Below are positions 6,732 to 15,219 of a stretch of DNA of 43,790 nt, piece after piece. The DNA lies in contig NZ_JAJJPA010000049.1 in NCBI RefSeq assembly GCF_020907985.1, forward strand, positions 1 to 43,790, read 5' to 3'. This stretch comes from Kitasatospora humi (GTDB lineage Bacteria > Actinomycetota > Actinomycetes > Streptomycetales > Streptomycetaceae). Below the pieces are notes generated by a model. The model saw only the letters and a list, made by a program, of their open reading frames with translations. It ran no database searches and was not told where the DNA came from. A program made the position numbers and the translations under genes. The number at the start of each line of letters is the position of its first letter. The first letter of the stretch is position 1.

Positions 6732-6754
6732 GTGCCGGCGGGGTGGTCGCCGGA

Positions 6755-6904
6755 TGCCTGCGGTCCAATACCGAATTCCCGGATCCGGGGCGTCTGTTGC
6801 TCTGGTCGGGTCTCACCGGCCTGGACCCGGCCTCCGCGGAGTTCACCGATCGCTACGCGGCCCAACTCGCCCGCATCGTCGAGCGCTTGGCGGCACCACA
6901 GTGA
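6755..6904 (+). pseudogene. Possible C-terminal fragment of an unknown gene
   Basis: The frame ending at TGA 6902-6904 reads NTEFPDPGRLLLWSGLTGLD, then PASAEFTDRYAAQLARIVER. It has coding-like codon use but no start codon with a ribosome binding site close by. It begins within about 30 bp of the preceding stop codon. It may be the tail of a deleted gene; the family is not recognised. Confidence 0.35.
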
Positions 6905-6908
6905 GCGG

Positions 6909-7580
6909 TCAGTACCCGGTCGGGCGTACCAGGCCGGTCTCGTAGGCGAAGACCGCCGCCTGGGTGCGGTCGCGCAGGCCCAGCTTGACCAGGATGCGGC
7001 TGACGTGGGTCTTGACGGTCTGCTCGGCGACCAGCAGGGCGGCGGCGATCTCGGCGTTGGACAGGCCCTGGGCGATGAGCGAGAGCACCTCGGTCTCCCG
7101 TTCCGTCAGGTCGCCGACGCGGTCCTTGAGCGGGGCCTTCGGGGCGCTGGTGGCACGGGAGAACTCGGCGATCAGGCGCTTGGTCACGCTGGGTGCCAGC
7201 AGCGCCTCGCCGGACGCCACCACCCGGACGGCCTGGGCGAGTTCGGCGGCCGAGGCGTGCTTGAGCAGGAAGCCGGAGGCGCCCGCCCGGAGGGCCTCGT
7301 AGACGTACTCGTCGAGGTCGAAGGTGGTCAGCACCAGGACCTTGACGGTGGTGCCCGGGGCCCCGGTGATCAGGCGGGTGGCGTCGATGCCGCCGAGCTC
7401 GGGCATCCGGATGTCCATCAGGACGACGTCGGGGGCGAGTTCGGCGACCTTGCCGACGGCGTCGCGGCCGTCCACGGCCTGCCCCACCACCTCGATGTCC
7501 GGTTCGGCGTCGAGCAGCACGGTGAAGCCCTGGCGGATCATCACCTGGTCGTCGGCGATCAGCACGCGGATGTTCGTCAC
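6909..7580 (-). CDS. NarL/LuxR-family response regulator
   Basis: 223 residues. The receiver domain (1-120) has acidic D10/D11, phospho-acceptor D56 in VVLMDIRMP, T in VLVLTTFD, and K in FLLKHAS. The C-terminal LuxR helix-turn-helix (about 150-215) includes LTERETEVLSLIAQGLSNAE and VKTHVSRILVKL. It overlaps the upstream kinase gene by 4 bp (ATGA) and is the last gene of a four-gene minus-strand unit. It should be phosphorylated by that kinase; the target genes are not evident. Confidence 0.93.
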   Translation of the reverse strand: MTNIRVLIADDQVMIRQGFTVLLDAEPDIEVVGQAVDGRDAVGKVAELAPDVVLMDIRMPELGGIDATRLITGAPGTTVKVLVLTTFDLDEYVYEALRAGASGFLLKHASAAELAQAVRVVASGEALLAPSVTKRLIAEFSRATSAPKAPLKDRVGDLTERETEVLSLIAQGLSNAEIAAALLVAEQTVKTHVSRILVKLGLRDRTQAAVFAYETGLVRPTGY

Positions 7581-8851
7581 AGGGCGTCCTCACGGGTGTC
7601 CGCAGTGGGGGTGGGCAGCACGGCGGTCACTTCGTAGCCGCCGTCCGGGGTGGGCCCGGTGGCCAGTTCGCCGCCCACCATGGCGATCCGCTCGCGCATG
7701 CCGAGCAGGCCGTGCCCGCTGCCGGGGCTGGGCTGGGCCGGGCGCTCGGGCGCGCTGTTGACCACCCGGATGGTGAGGCCGCTCGTCCGGTAGCCGAGCT
7801 CCACCCGCAGCGCGGCGCCGGGTGCGTGCCGGATCGCGTTGCTGAGTGCCTCCTGCACGATCCGGTACGCCGAGAGGTCGACCCCCGGGGCCAGCGGGAA
7901 CGGGCGGCCGGTGGTCCCGGTGCTGACGGCGATTCCGGCGGCGCGCACCTTGGCGAGCAGCTCGTCCAGGCGCTCCAGGGTGGGCTGCGGGGCGTGCGGG
8001 GCCGCCTCGGCCGTGGTGTCCTCCGCGCGCAGCACGCCGAGCACCCGGTGCAGTTCGGTCAGCGCCTCGACGGCGCTGCCGCGGATGCCCGCCAGGTTCT
8101 CCCGCAGCTCCTCGGAGGGGTTTTCCGCCAGGTGCACGGCGACCTGCGCCTGCACCGAGATCACCGCCATGTGGTGGGCGACCACGTCGTGCAGCTCGCG
8201 GGCGATCCGGCTGCGTTCCTCGAGCAGGGCGCGCCGGGCCCGCTCGTGGGCGTTGAGCTCCTCCTGGACGACCAGCTCGGTGCGGGCCACCTGGAGGCCG
8301 CGCAGGGCCGCGCCGAGGACCGTGGCGACGACCTGGAAGATCACCGTCGGCTTGGCCACGGGGCCCGGGTGGCTCAGCAGACCGGTGAGCAGGTCCAGCA
8401 GGAGGCAGCCCACCAGCATCTCGGCCGCCGCTCGCAGCGGCACCTGCAGGGCCAGCAGGAACAGCAGGATGATCTGCGTGATCAGTATCGGGAGCACGAA
8501 CGGCGCCGTCAGTTCGAGGGGGCCGGGGTGCAAGGAGTAGGGCGCGGCCACCACCGGCACCAGCAGCGACAGCCACCAGGCCCGGTGCGGCCGGAACAGC
8601 GCCACCACCAGCACGGCGGCCTGGAGGACGGCGGCCGGTAGGCCGATCGGACCCATGCCGGAGCGGATGAACGAGTTCGCCGAGGCGACGCCCAGGATGA
8701 CGGCGGACAGCACCACCGGCACCAGGATCGCCGGGAACCACACCCCGCCCAGCCGCCGGGTGCGCGGCGGCCGAGCGACGGCCGGCGTCCACAGGTCCTC
8801 GCGCAGGTCGTGCGGCACCGCCCGCAGTGCGACTGCCCATCGTCCGATCAT
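7577..8851 (-). CDS. NarL-type sensor histidine kinase (HisKA_3)
   Basis: 424 residues from ATG at 8851, chosen because a GCGGGGGGA ribosome binding site precedes it; the frame stays open further upstream. About five or six membrane spans occupy residues 38-185 with no large extracellular loop, so the signal is likely sensed in or at the membrane. Dimerisation/phosphotransfer follows at RIARELHDVVAHH (H221). The ATPase has N in RIVQEALSNAIRHAP and a GHGLLGMRERI G-box. It lies 25 bp downstream of an acyltransferase-3 gene and is coupled to its regulator. Confidence 0.92.
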   Translation of the reverse strand: MIGRWAVALRAVPHDLREDLWTPAVARPPRTRRLGGVWFPAILVPVVLSAVILGVASANSFIRSGMGPIGLPAAVLQAAVLVVALFRPHRAWWLSLLVPVVAAPYSLHPGPLELTAPFVLPILITQIILLFLLALQVPLRAAAEMLVGCLLLDLLTGLLSHPGPVAKPTVIFQVVATVLGAALRGLQVARTELVVQEELNAHERARRALLEERSRIARELHDVVAHHMAVISVQAQVAVHLAENPSEELRENLAGIRGSAVEALTELHRVLGVLRAEDTTAEAAPHAPQPTLERLDELLAKVRAAGIAVSTGTTGRPFPLAPGVDLSAYRIVQEALSNAIRHAPGAALRVELGYRTSGLTIRVVNSAPERPAQPSPGSGHGLLGMRERIAMVGGELATGPTPDGGYEVTAVLPTPTADTREDAL

Positions 8852-8876
8852 GTCCCCCCGCTTTCCGAGATCCACC

Positions 8877-10028
8877 CTAGAGCCGGGCATGCGCCGCCGC
8901 CGACGACGGGGCCCGGTCGGTCGCGACTGCGGAACCGGCCCGCTCACGGCCGTGGAAGGCGGCCCAGCACCCGCCCAGGGCCAACGCGAACACCGGCAGC
9001 CAGACCAACCGGGCGAGCGCCCAGCCGTACCCGTCGGGCGCGGTGTGCAGGCCGGGCAGCGGGCCTGCGACGCACAGGCCGATAATCGTGACCGCCATCA
9101 TCGCGGTCTGGTGCCAGAGGAAGACCGTCATCGCGAACAGGTTCAGCACCGCCACCGGTGCCCAGGCGGCCGGCCGCAGCATCAGCCGCCGCAGCGGGCC
9201 GAGCAGCAGCAGCGCCGCGCCGCACTGGGCGAGGCCGAAGGTAACGGCTGCCAGGGTGACCGGCCCGAGGTTGGAGACGCCCGCGCCGGGCACCCCGACC
9301 ATGGCGGCCGGGTAGCCGGCCCACCGCACCAGCGCGGCGGTCGCGGCGCCGCCGCCGAGCAGCAGCACCCAGCCGGGGGCGCGGCCGCGCAGCTCGCCGC
9401 GCGACCAGGCGGCGCCCAGGCAGTAGGGGACCAGCCAGCCGGCCGCCTCGTTCAGGTAGCCGAGCGCGGCGGGCCCGCCCAGCCCGAACCGCACGACGTC
9501 GACGAGTACCACGACGGCGAGCGGCCAGGCCGGATGCACCGTGCCGACCAGCGGTGTCGCGGCGGTCAGCGCGGCGAAGACCAGCAGGAACCACAGGGGC
9601 GAGACCGCCAGCCTGGCCAGCGTGTGCACGGTGTCCCAGCCGACTCCGGCGGCGAGCATGGCGACCGTCGCCAGACTCCACACCACCAGCAGTACGGCCG
9701 CCGGCCGGAACAGTCGGACGAGCCGGGCGCCGAGCCACTGCCGGTAGGAGGCACCCCTGGCCCGGGCCGCGCGGTAGCTCCGCCCGGCCACCAGGCCACC
9801 GGTCAGGAAGAACACCGCCAGCGTCTGGAACAGCCAGGACACCGGCGTGAGTCGAGGAAGCTGTTGGAGCGGGCTGGCGTCCTGCAGAGTGCCGCTGTCG
9901 GCGACCAGGGCGGTCACCAGCCAGTGCCCGAGCACCACGCCGAGGATGGCGAGGGCGCGCAGCGCGTCCACGGTGCGGTCGCGGTCCGGGGGAGTCGCGG
10001 CGTCGATCCGCCGCACCAGCTCACGCAC
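8877..10028 (-). CDS. Acyltransferase-3 family membrane protein
   Basis: 383 residues with about ten membrane spans. The N-terminal RDRTVDALRALAILGVVLGH carries the conserved R and catalytic-type H (GHW) of family 3 acyltransferases, which acylate sugars or other envelope molecules. Later motifs include a FFLTGGLVAGRSYR loop and FLWHQTAMMAV. It overlaps the upstream hydrolase gene by 8 bp and is followed after 25 bp by a sensor kinase, so it is part of one operon. Its substrate is unknown; a role in modifying the cell envelope monitored by the kinase is inferred. Confidence 0.85.
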   Translation of the reverse strand: MRELVRRIDAATPPDRDRTVDALRALAILGVVLGHWLVTALVADSGTLQDASPLQQLPRLTPVSWLFQTLAVFFLTGGLVAGRSYRAARARGASYRQWLGARLVRLFRPAAVLLVVWSLATVAMLAAGVGWDTVHTLARLAVSPLWFLLVFAALTAATPLVGTVHPAWPLAVVVLVDVVRFGLGGPAALGYLNEAAGWLVPYCLGAAWSRGELRGRAPGWVLLLGGGAATAALVRWAGYPAAMVGVPGAGVSNLGPVTLAAVTFGLAQCGAALLLLGPLRRLMLRPAAWAPVAVLNLFAMTVFLWHQTAMMAVTIIGLCVAGPLPGLHTAPDGYGWALARLVWLPVFALALGGCWAAFHGRERAGSAVATDRAPSSAAAHARL

Positions 10029-10995
10029 CGGGGCCTGCCGGGGCGGGGGTCCGGCCCAGCACGATCCGGACGATGCCGGTCAGTGCGGGGCTGCCCGGCT
10101 TGAGGTAGTCGCTGTGGCCGCCGCTCCCGGCCGCGAAGACCCGGGCGCCGAACGCCGGGGAGACCGGGTCGGTGCCGAAGCCCACGGTGGCGAAGGGGAG
10201 TTCGACCTTCACGTGGGGCACGTCGGCGATCCAGTCGGTGGCGCCGCGGCCGGCCCAGACGGTGGCCCTGGTGTGCAGGGCGGCGACGTTGTCGTAGCCC
10301 GTGCCGGGGCTGCCGAACAGCACCAGGTCGGAGACGTCCAGGCCGGCCGCGGCCCGGCCGCAGACCACGGAGCCGTAGGAGTGGCAGAGCACGGAGAGCC
10401 GGCTGTCCGGGCGCGCGGCCCGCAACTGGGCGACGAACCGCTGCAGTCGGGGTGCCGCCTGGTCGGCGCGGTCGGCGGTCAGGATCGCCGGCTCCTTGGT
10501 GCTGGGCGTCTTGTAGCCGAGCCAGGCGATGACCGCGGAGCCGTCGCCCAGTTGCCGTTCGAGCGCGGCGGCGCCGGCCCGCAGCCGCTCGTAGCTGTCG
10601 AGGTCGGTGTCGGCTCCGGGGACGAGCACCGCGATCTGCCGGGCCGTGGCCAGGTCGCCGAAGACCTCGCCGCTGCGGCCGTCGTCCCGCCCGTCGAAGA
10701 ACACGAACTGCCGTGCCGGATCGGCCATCGCCGCAAGGGCGGTGGCCCGCCCGCGGTCACCGTGGGCCGCCGCCGTCCGCTCGGCCGCCACGATGTCGGT
10801 GCGGGTGGCGGCGTACCGGTCGGCCAGCGCGGCCGGGTCCACGGCGCCCAGCGCGGCCGGAGCCGTCGGAGCCGGTGCGGGCACGTCCGCCGGGCCGGCC
10901 GCCCCGATCGCCGGTACGGCCAGCGCCGCCGTGACGAGTGCGGCGGACAGGGCCCGTCGCAGACGGCTGCTGAGCGGGCGAAGGGGGGACGCCAT
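10021..10995 (-). CDS. Secreted alpha/beta hydrolase (DUF1023 type)
   Basis: 324 residues from ATG at 10995 with GGAAGGA before it. A signal peptide fits residues 1-33 (RLRRALSAALVTAALAVPAI, then GAAG). The mature part has an alpha/beta fold: VLVPGADTD, then the nucleophile S206 in VLCHSYGS, DLVLFGSPGTG as the acid region, and a histidine near the end in GGHSDYL. The CHSYGS elbow and SDLVLFGSPG segment are typical of DUF1023 proteins in streptomycetes. It is the first gene of the unit running to 6909. The substrate is unknown, possibly a lipid ester. Confidence 0.85.
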   Translation of the reverse strand: MASPLRPLSSRLRRALSAALVTAALAVPAIGAAGPADVPAPAPTAPAALGAVDPAALADRYAATRTDIVAAERTAAAHGDRGRATALAAMADPARQFVFFDGRDDGRSGEVFGDLATARQIAVLVPGADTDLDSYERLRAGAAALERQLGDGSAVIAWLGYKTPSTKEPAILTADRADQAAPRLQRFVAQLRAARPDSRLSVLCHSYGSVVCGRAAAGLDVSDLVLFGSPGTGYDNVAALHTRATVWAGRGATDWIADVPHVKVELPFATVGFGTDPVSPAFGARVFAAGSGGHSDYLKPGSPALTGIVRIVLGRTPAPAGPGA

Positions 10996-11129
10996 GGCGG
11001 ATGGTCCTTCCGGGCCGGGGGTGGAGTGAACTTCCGGCACCGAACGTACGGACCGCGCGGGGTGGTTGGCGTCCCGCTGGGGAGGGCGGTCTTCGGGTAG
11101 CTCTCAAGTACTACGGGGACTACGGCGCC

Positions 11130-11717
11130 TCAGGCGCCGAGCAGCGCGAGGGTGTCCGTGACGGTCCGCAGCAGGGTATCGGCGTCGGCGCCGTTGCGGG
11201 AGCGGGCGTTGACGCCGTAGGCGACCAGGGCCAGCGTCTCGGCGGCGCTGCCGGGGGCGACGTGCGGGGCCAACTGCCCGTGGTGGTGGGCGGATTCGAG
11301 GGCGGTGCACAGGGCCTCGCGCAGCTGCCGGTGGTGGTCGTCGAGCAGGGCCCGCACCTGCGCGTCGTGGTGCTCGGTGCCCAGGTGGGCGTTGACGGCC
11401 ATGCAGCCCCAGCCCGCGTGCTCGCCGGCGCAGCGCACCTCGACCAGGCCGGCGAAGAAGTCCCTGATGGCGGGCAAGCCGCGGCCGTCATCAGCGAGTT
11501 GGCGGAAGGCGGGCTGGGCGCGGTGGTGCAGGTAGCGGCGCAGCGCGGTGAGGTAGAGCTGCTGCTTGCCGCCGAAGGTGGCGTAGAGGCTGGAGCGGTT
11601 CAGCCCGGTCGCCGTGACGACGTCCTGGATCGACGCCCCGGCCGCGCCGTGCTGCCAGAAGAGCCGCTCGGCGCGCTCCAGGGCCACCTCGGGATCGAAG
11701 TGCTTGACGTCTGGCAT
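11130..11717 (-). CDS. TetR-family transcriptional regulator
   Basis: 195 residues. The N-terminal helix-turn-helix (about 8-55) includes FDPEVALERAERLFWQHGAA and TATGLNRSSLYATFGGKQQL. The ligand domain contains VRCAGEHAGWGCMAVNAHLG; the two cysteines, around 96 and 104, recur in this subfamily. It is divergent from a peroxiredoxin-like gene with a near-palindrome and a repeated half-site in the 129-bp gap, so it probably represses both itself and that gene. Ligand may be a reactive electrophile or oxidant, inferred from the partner. Confidence 0.9.
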   Translation of the reverse strand: MPDVKHFDPEVALERAERLFWQHGAAGASIQDVVTATGLNRSSLYATFGGKQQLYLTALRRYLHHRAQPAFRQLADDGRGLPAIRDFFAGLVEVRCAGEHAGWGCMAVNAHLGTEHHDAQVRALLDDHHRQLREALCTALESAHHHGQLAPHVAPGSAAETLALVAYGVNARSRNGADADTLLRTVTDTLALLGA

Positions 11718-11736
11718 GGCGGACCGCTCCCGGGTA

Positions 11737-11811
11737 CTTGAAATGATGGTTCCAAGATAACCCTTGACGCCGCATCACCGCCCGGCCATCCTGGAACAAC
11801 CGATCCAAGAT
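11737..11811. promoter_or_regulatory. Candidate TetR operators between regulator and peroxiredoxin
   Basis: CTTGAAATGATGGTTCCAAG at 11737-11756 is an inverted repeat of type CTTGnAA-N6-TTnCAAG. The octamer TCCAAGAT at its right end (11751-11758) recurs at 11804-11811, close to the GTG start at 11847. TTGACG at 11764 may be a -35 element for the plus-strand gene. Confidence 0.45.
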
Positions 11812-11846
11812 CATGAACCAGTCCTCGCCTCAGAAAGGGCGGTCCT

Positions 11847-12494
11847 GTGAGTCTCAGTGACCAACTGCGGAGCGTGCACGAGAACCTGCGCCGGACGGCC
11901 CCGGCCGAGCTCCTTGAGATCATGGACCGCAGCGGCCGCGCGCTCGCCGCCTCCGGTCTGGCGCAGCGGGCCCTCGGCGTGGGTGCCCAGGCCCCGCGGT
12001 TCGTGCTGCCGTCGGCCACCGGGCGGCAGGTGGCGCTGGACGAGCTGCTCGCCGAGGGCCCGGTGGTCCTGACCTTCTACCGCGGCGCCTGGTGCCCGTA
12101 CTGCAACCTCGCGCTGCGCGCCCTCCAGGAGCAGCACGACGCGATCACCGCGCACGGCGCCCGCCTGGTGGCCGTCTCGCCGCAGATCCCGGACGAGTCC
12201 CTGTCCCTGGCGGAGAAGGAGCGACTCGCCTTCGACGTGCTCAGCGACCTCGGCGCCGAGGTCGCCGCCCGGTTCGGCATCGCCTTCGACCTCTCCGACG
12301 AACTGGGCGCCCTCTACGACCAGTGGGGCTTCGACCTGCAGCGCGTCAACGCCGGCCACGCCCGCACCCTGCCGCTGCCCGCCACCTTCGTCATCGACCG
12401 CACCGGCGTCATCCGCTGGACCTTCGTCCAGGCCGACTACACCCTGCGCGCCGAGCCCGCCGACATCCTGGCGGCACTGGGCGCACTGGACTGA
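11847..12494 (+). CDS. Peroxiredoxin-like (AhpC/TSA) protein
   Basis: 215 residues from GTG 11847. After an N-terminal helical segment (1-45), the thioredoxin-fold domain has VLTFYRGAWCPYCNLALRAL with a CPYC motif in place of the single peroxidatic Cys of classical AhpC. It continues with LVAVSPQIPDESL, then cis-Pro PLPATFVIDRTGVIRW. This matches the peroxiredoxin-like group with a C-x-x-C active site that reduces peroxides or disulfides. The divergent TetR regulator and shared operator make it a stress-inducible gene. The physiological substrate is unknown. Confidence 0.88.
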   Translation: MSLSDQLRSVHENLRRTAPAELLEIMDRSGRALAASGLAQRALGVGAQAPRFVLPSATGRQVALDELLAEGPVVLTFYRGAWCPYCNLALRALQEQHDAITAHGARLVAVSPQIPDESLSLAEKERLAFDVLSDLGAEVAARFGIAFDLSDELGALYDQWGFDLQRVNAGHARTLPLPATFVIDRTGVIRWTFVQADYTLRAEPADILAALGALD

Positions 12495-12591
12495 GGGCGC
12501 CCCGCCGGGCGGCCCGGGCCGACCCGTACCAGCGGCCCGTCCAGCCGGCGCGGTCGTACCGCCCCGGTCGCTGACGTCCCCTCAGGTGTCG

Positions 12592-13176
12592 TCAGGACAG
12601 GGCGTCCTCGGTGAGTTCGAGGTACTGCGCCAGCCGCTGCTGGTTCTCCACCAACCGCAGCGCCAGGTGGCGCAGCTGGGTGAGGTCGGCGGGGCTGAAA
12701 CCGGCGAAGATGCCGGCGACGGCCCGCTGGGCGGGCAGGCGGTAGGCGTCGAGCCAGCCGCGCCCGCTGGCGGTGATCCTGGCGAGCGGAGCGGCCGGCT
12801 GCTCCGGGTCGGTGATCCGCTCGACGAGCTGGTGGTGCGCCAACTCGTCGAGCGCGGCGGCGATGTCGTGGGCGCCGAACCGGGCCGTGTGGTCAAGTTC
12901 GGTCATCGGCAACGCCTCGCCGCTGGTGGCGTTGAGCCGGAGCAGCAGATCCACCGCTCCCGCGCTCAACCGACGGCCCTTGGCGTCCCGGAGCCGCATC
13001 TGGTCCACGGCGTGGTGAGCGGCGCAGACCGCGGCGGCGGCCTCCAGGTCCAGGGTCTCGTCGCTCAGCGTGAACTCGGCCATCACCGTTCTGACGGTCG
13101 GGTCGAAGAGGCAGTCGTCGGCGTCGTGCGCCAGGTGGTTCTGGGGCGTCAGCGGAGACTCGTTTACCTGCTTCAT
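12592..13176 (-). CDS. MarR-like winged-helix regulator
   Basis: 194 residues from ATG at 13176; a longer frame to 13218 lacks support. The winged helix lies at about residues 65-135 (LSAGAVDLLLRLNATSG, AALDELAHHQLVERI, LARITASGRGW) and is followed by helices that dimerise. A palindrome, CTTCATAATGAAG, covers the start codon at 13171-13183 and could be its own operator. No clear ribosome binding site precedes the ATG, so translation may be weak or leaderless. Likely targets are itself or the Nudix gene upstream on the same strand. Confidence 0.75.
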   Translation of the reverse strand: MKQVNESPLTPQNHLAHDADDCLFDPTVRTVMAEFTLSDETLDLEAAAAVCAAHHAVDQMRLRDAKGRRLSAGAVDLLLRLNATSGEALPMTELDHTARFGAHDIAAALDELAHHQLVERITDPEQPAAPLARITASGRGWLDAYRLPAQRAVAGIFAGFSPADLTQLRHLALRLVENQQRLAQYLELTEDALS

Positions 13177-13183
13177 AATGAAG
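13171..13183. promoter_or_regulatory. Palindrome over the MarR-like start codon
   Basis: CTTCATAATGAAG is a 13-bp near-perfect palindrome (only the centre base is unpaired) overlapping the ATG of the MarR-like gene. It is AT-rich compared with its surroundings and suits autorepression. Confidence 0.45.
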
Positions 13184-13239
13184 TCATACTTTAGTAGCGA
13201 AGCATGACGGTGCGTCAAACACGCAGGTGAGGGGCGACC

Positions 13240-13749
13240 TCAGGCCGTTGCCGCCGAACCCAGAACGGTGTCCAGGCCGGAGAAGGCGTACGCCGTCCGT
13301 CCCGTGAAGCCCAGCGCCAGATCCAGCCGCTCGCGGCTGTAGTCGTCCATGTCGGGCAGCTCGTCCTGGGCGAACCAGGCCACGTCCAGTGACTCATCGT
13401 CATGGACGGTGGCCTCTCCGCCCACCACCCGGCAGCGGAACGTCAGTTCCAGGTACTGCGTCTGGTGGCCGTTGGGGTACGTCACCGGGGGCGAGACGGT
13501 CACCGAGGTCAGCTGCTCGGGCGCCACCCGCACCCCGGTCTCCTCGAAGCACTCCCGCACGGCGGCGTCGGCCGGCTGCTCGCCCGGGTCCACGATGCCG
13601 CCGATCAGGGCCCAGCGGCCGGTGTCGGCCCGCCGCCCGAGCAGCACCCGCTGCTCTTCGTCGAGGACCACGACACATGCCGCGGAGAGCCAGAGCGGCC
13701 GGTTGCCGACGAGGGTGCGCAACTCTGCGAGGAAGGGGGGGATCGCCAT
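13240..13749 (-). CDS. Nudix hydrolase
   Basis: 169 residues. The Nudix box is complete: GGIVDPGE, then seven residues, RECFEETGV, matching G-x5-E-x7-R-E-x-x-E-E-x-G. The N-terminal segment WLSAACVVVLDEEQRVLLGR leads into it, as in enzymes that hydrolyse nucleoside diphosphate derivatives. The substrate cannot be set from sequence. It ends 63 bp before the MarR-like gene start on the same strand. Upstream 13750-13968 holds only its promoter region and the 5' region of the divergent kinase gene. Confidence 0.9.
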   Translation of the reverse strand: MAIPPFLAELRTLVGNRPLWLSAACVVVLDEEQRVLLGRRADTGRWALIGGIVDPGEQPADAAVRECFEETGVRVAPEQLTSVTVSPPVTYPNGHQTQYLELTFRCRVVGGEATVHDDESLDVAWFAQDELPDMDDYSRERLDLALGFTGRTAYAFSGLDTVLGSAATA

Positions 13750-13968
13750 GGGGAGAGACTAGACGGCGATCGCCTCCGCCCGGCCCGGAAAGCGGAAACC
13801 CCCCAGGTCCCGCGCGGACTTGCGACAGTACGCCGGGCGCGGTGGCAGCCTGCGGGCAGTCGGCCGGGTTCGCTGGCGGCCGGCCGCCCGGAGAGCGAGG
13901 CTGGGGAGCCGGAAGGGCCGTCCGCCGGCCGGAGTGCGGTGCGGCCGCGGGGGAGATGAGGGGGCCCG

Positions 13969-15219
13969 ATGAACGTCGACAACCCTGAGCAGGCGGTACG
14001 CCAGGACACCCTGGAGGTCCCGGGCCTGCTCCCCGAGCCACTGGCCGTGCTGCCCCTCGCCGATCCGGCCGAGCTGGCGGCCCGTCGGCTGCTCGCCCGG
14101 GAACCCCAGGTGCTGGCCGAGTACCAGCAGGGGCTGCGGGAGATCAACAGTCCGCTGGTGGCAGACCCGCACGCCTGGGAGCAGTGCGTGGTGCAGGCCC
14201 GGCGGATCCTGATGGACTGCGCGGTCAGCCTGGCCGAGGGCCGGGCCACGGTGACCGGCACCGAGATCGCCGAAGTGGTGAACCTGGGCGGCGAGCGGAT
14301 CCGCCACGGACTGCACCTGACCCACTCGATCAGGGCCGGGATGCTGCTGCTGGACGTGGTGCTCAGCGCCCTGGCCACCGCCGTCACCGAGGCCGGCCTG
14401 GCCGAAGGGCCCGCGGAGCAGGACGCGGCCGGCGTGCGCTGCCCCGAGTGCAGCGCACCCGACCGCTGGGCCGAGGAACTGGCCGCCGCCCGCTGCGGGC
14501 ACTGCAGCGGCCACTACACCGCCGCCGTGCGCTCGCTCCAGGAGGGCGTGAGCCGGCGGCTGGCGCTCGGCTCGATGGGCTACGACACCTTCCTGCTCAA
14601 CCGGGTGCAGGAGCTGAACGACCTGGGCCGGCTCCGGCTGGCCCGGGAGATCCACGACCAGCTGGGCAACTCGCTCAGCCTGGCGCTGCGGCAGCTGGAA
14701 CTGGCCGAACTGCGCGCCGAGCCGCCCGCCGACCCGCACCTCAAGGCCGCCCGGACGGCCGTGCTGGAAGCCATGGACACCACCCGGCAGCTGGTCACCC
14801 AGCTGCGCCACCGCAATGTCGCGGGATCGCTGGAACTGGCGCTCAAGAGCTTCGCCTCCGCCATGTCGGAGGCCGGCGGCGCGGTGCGGATCTGGGTGAA
14901 GGGCTCCGACGACTGGGTGCCGGCCGAGCTGGCCGAGGAGCTGTTCATCATCGTCCGCGAGTGCCTGCGCAACTCCCTGCGGCACGCCCGGGCGGGCAAC
15001 ATCGTGGTGCACGTGGACATCGCCCCGCACGAGGTGCAGGCCGAGGTGCTCGACGACGGCCGCGGCTTCGACCCGGCGGCGGTGCAGGGAAGCGCCAACG
15101 GCCTGACGGGCATGCGCGAGCGGGTCCAACTGCTGCACGGCACGCTGGACATCGCGTCCACCCCGGGCAAGGGCACCCAGGTGCTGATCTGGATCCCGAT
15201 CGAGGAGCGGCCGGCATGA
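13969..15219 (+). CDS. Cytosolic histidine kinase with four-cysteine motif
   Basis: 416 residues from ATG 13969 with GATGAGGGGG upstream. There is no membrane span. Residues 40-145 form a helical N-terminal domain (REPQVLAEYQQGLREI, VVNLGGERIRHGLHL) resembling RsbR-N-like sensor bundles. Residues 158-179 hold C-P-E-C, 14 residues, then C-G-H-C (C158, C161, C176, C179), a zinc-ribbon or redox arrangement. HisKA_3 follows with LAREIHDQLGNSLS (H229), then an ATPase with N in IVRECLRNSLRHA and G-boxes DDGRGFD and NGLTGMRERV. Its regulator gene overlaps its stop codon. A soluble kinase with a metal or thiol sensor is likely; the signal is unknown. Confidence 0.88.
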   Translation: MNVDNPEQAVRQDTLEVPGLLPEPLAVLPLADPAELAARRLLAREPQVLAEYQQGLREINSPLVADPHAWEQCVVQARRILMDCAVSLAEGRATVTGTEIAEVVNLGGERIRHGLHLTHSIRAGMLLLDVVLSALATAVTEAGLAEGPAEQDAAGVRCPECSAPDRWAEELAAARCGHCSGHYTAAVRSLQEGVSRRLALGSMGYDTFLLNRVQELNDLGRLRLAREIHDQLGNSLSLALRQLELAELRAEPPADPHLKAARTAVLEAMDTTRQLVTQLRHRNVAGSLELALKSFASAMSEAGGAVRIWVKGSDDWVPAELAEELFIIVRECLRNSLRHARAGNIVVHVDIAPHEVQAEVLDDGRGFDPAAVQGSANGLTGMRERVQLLHGTLDIASTPGKGTQVLIWIPIEERPA

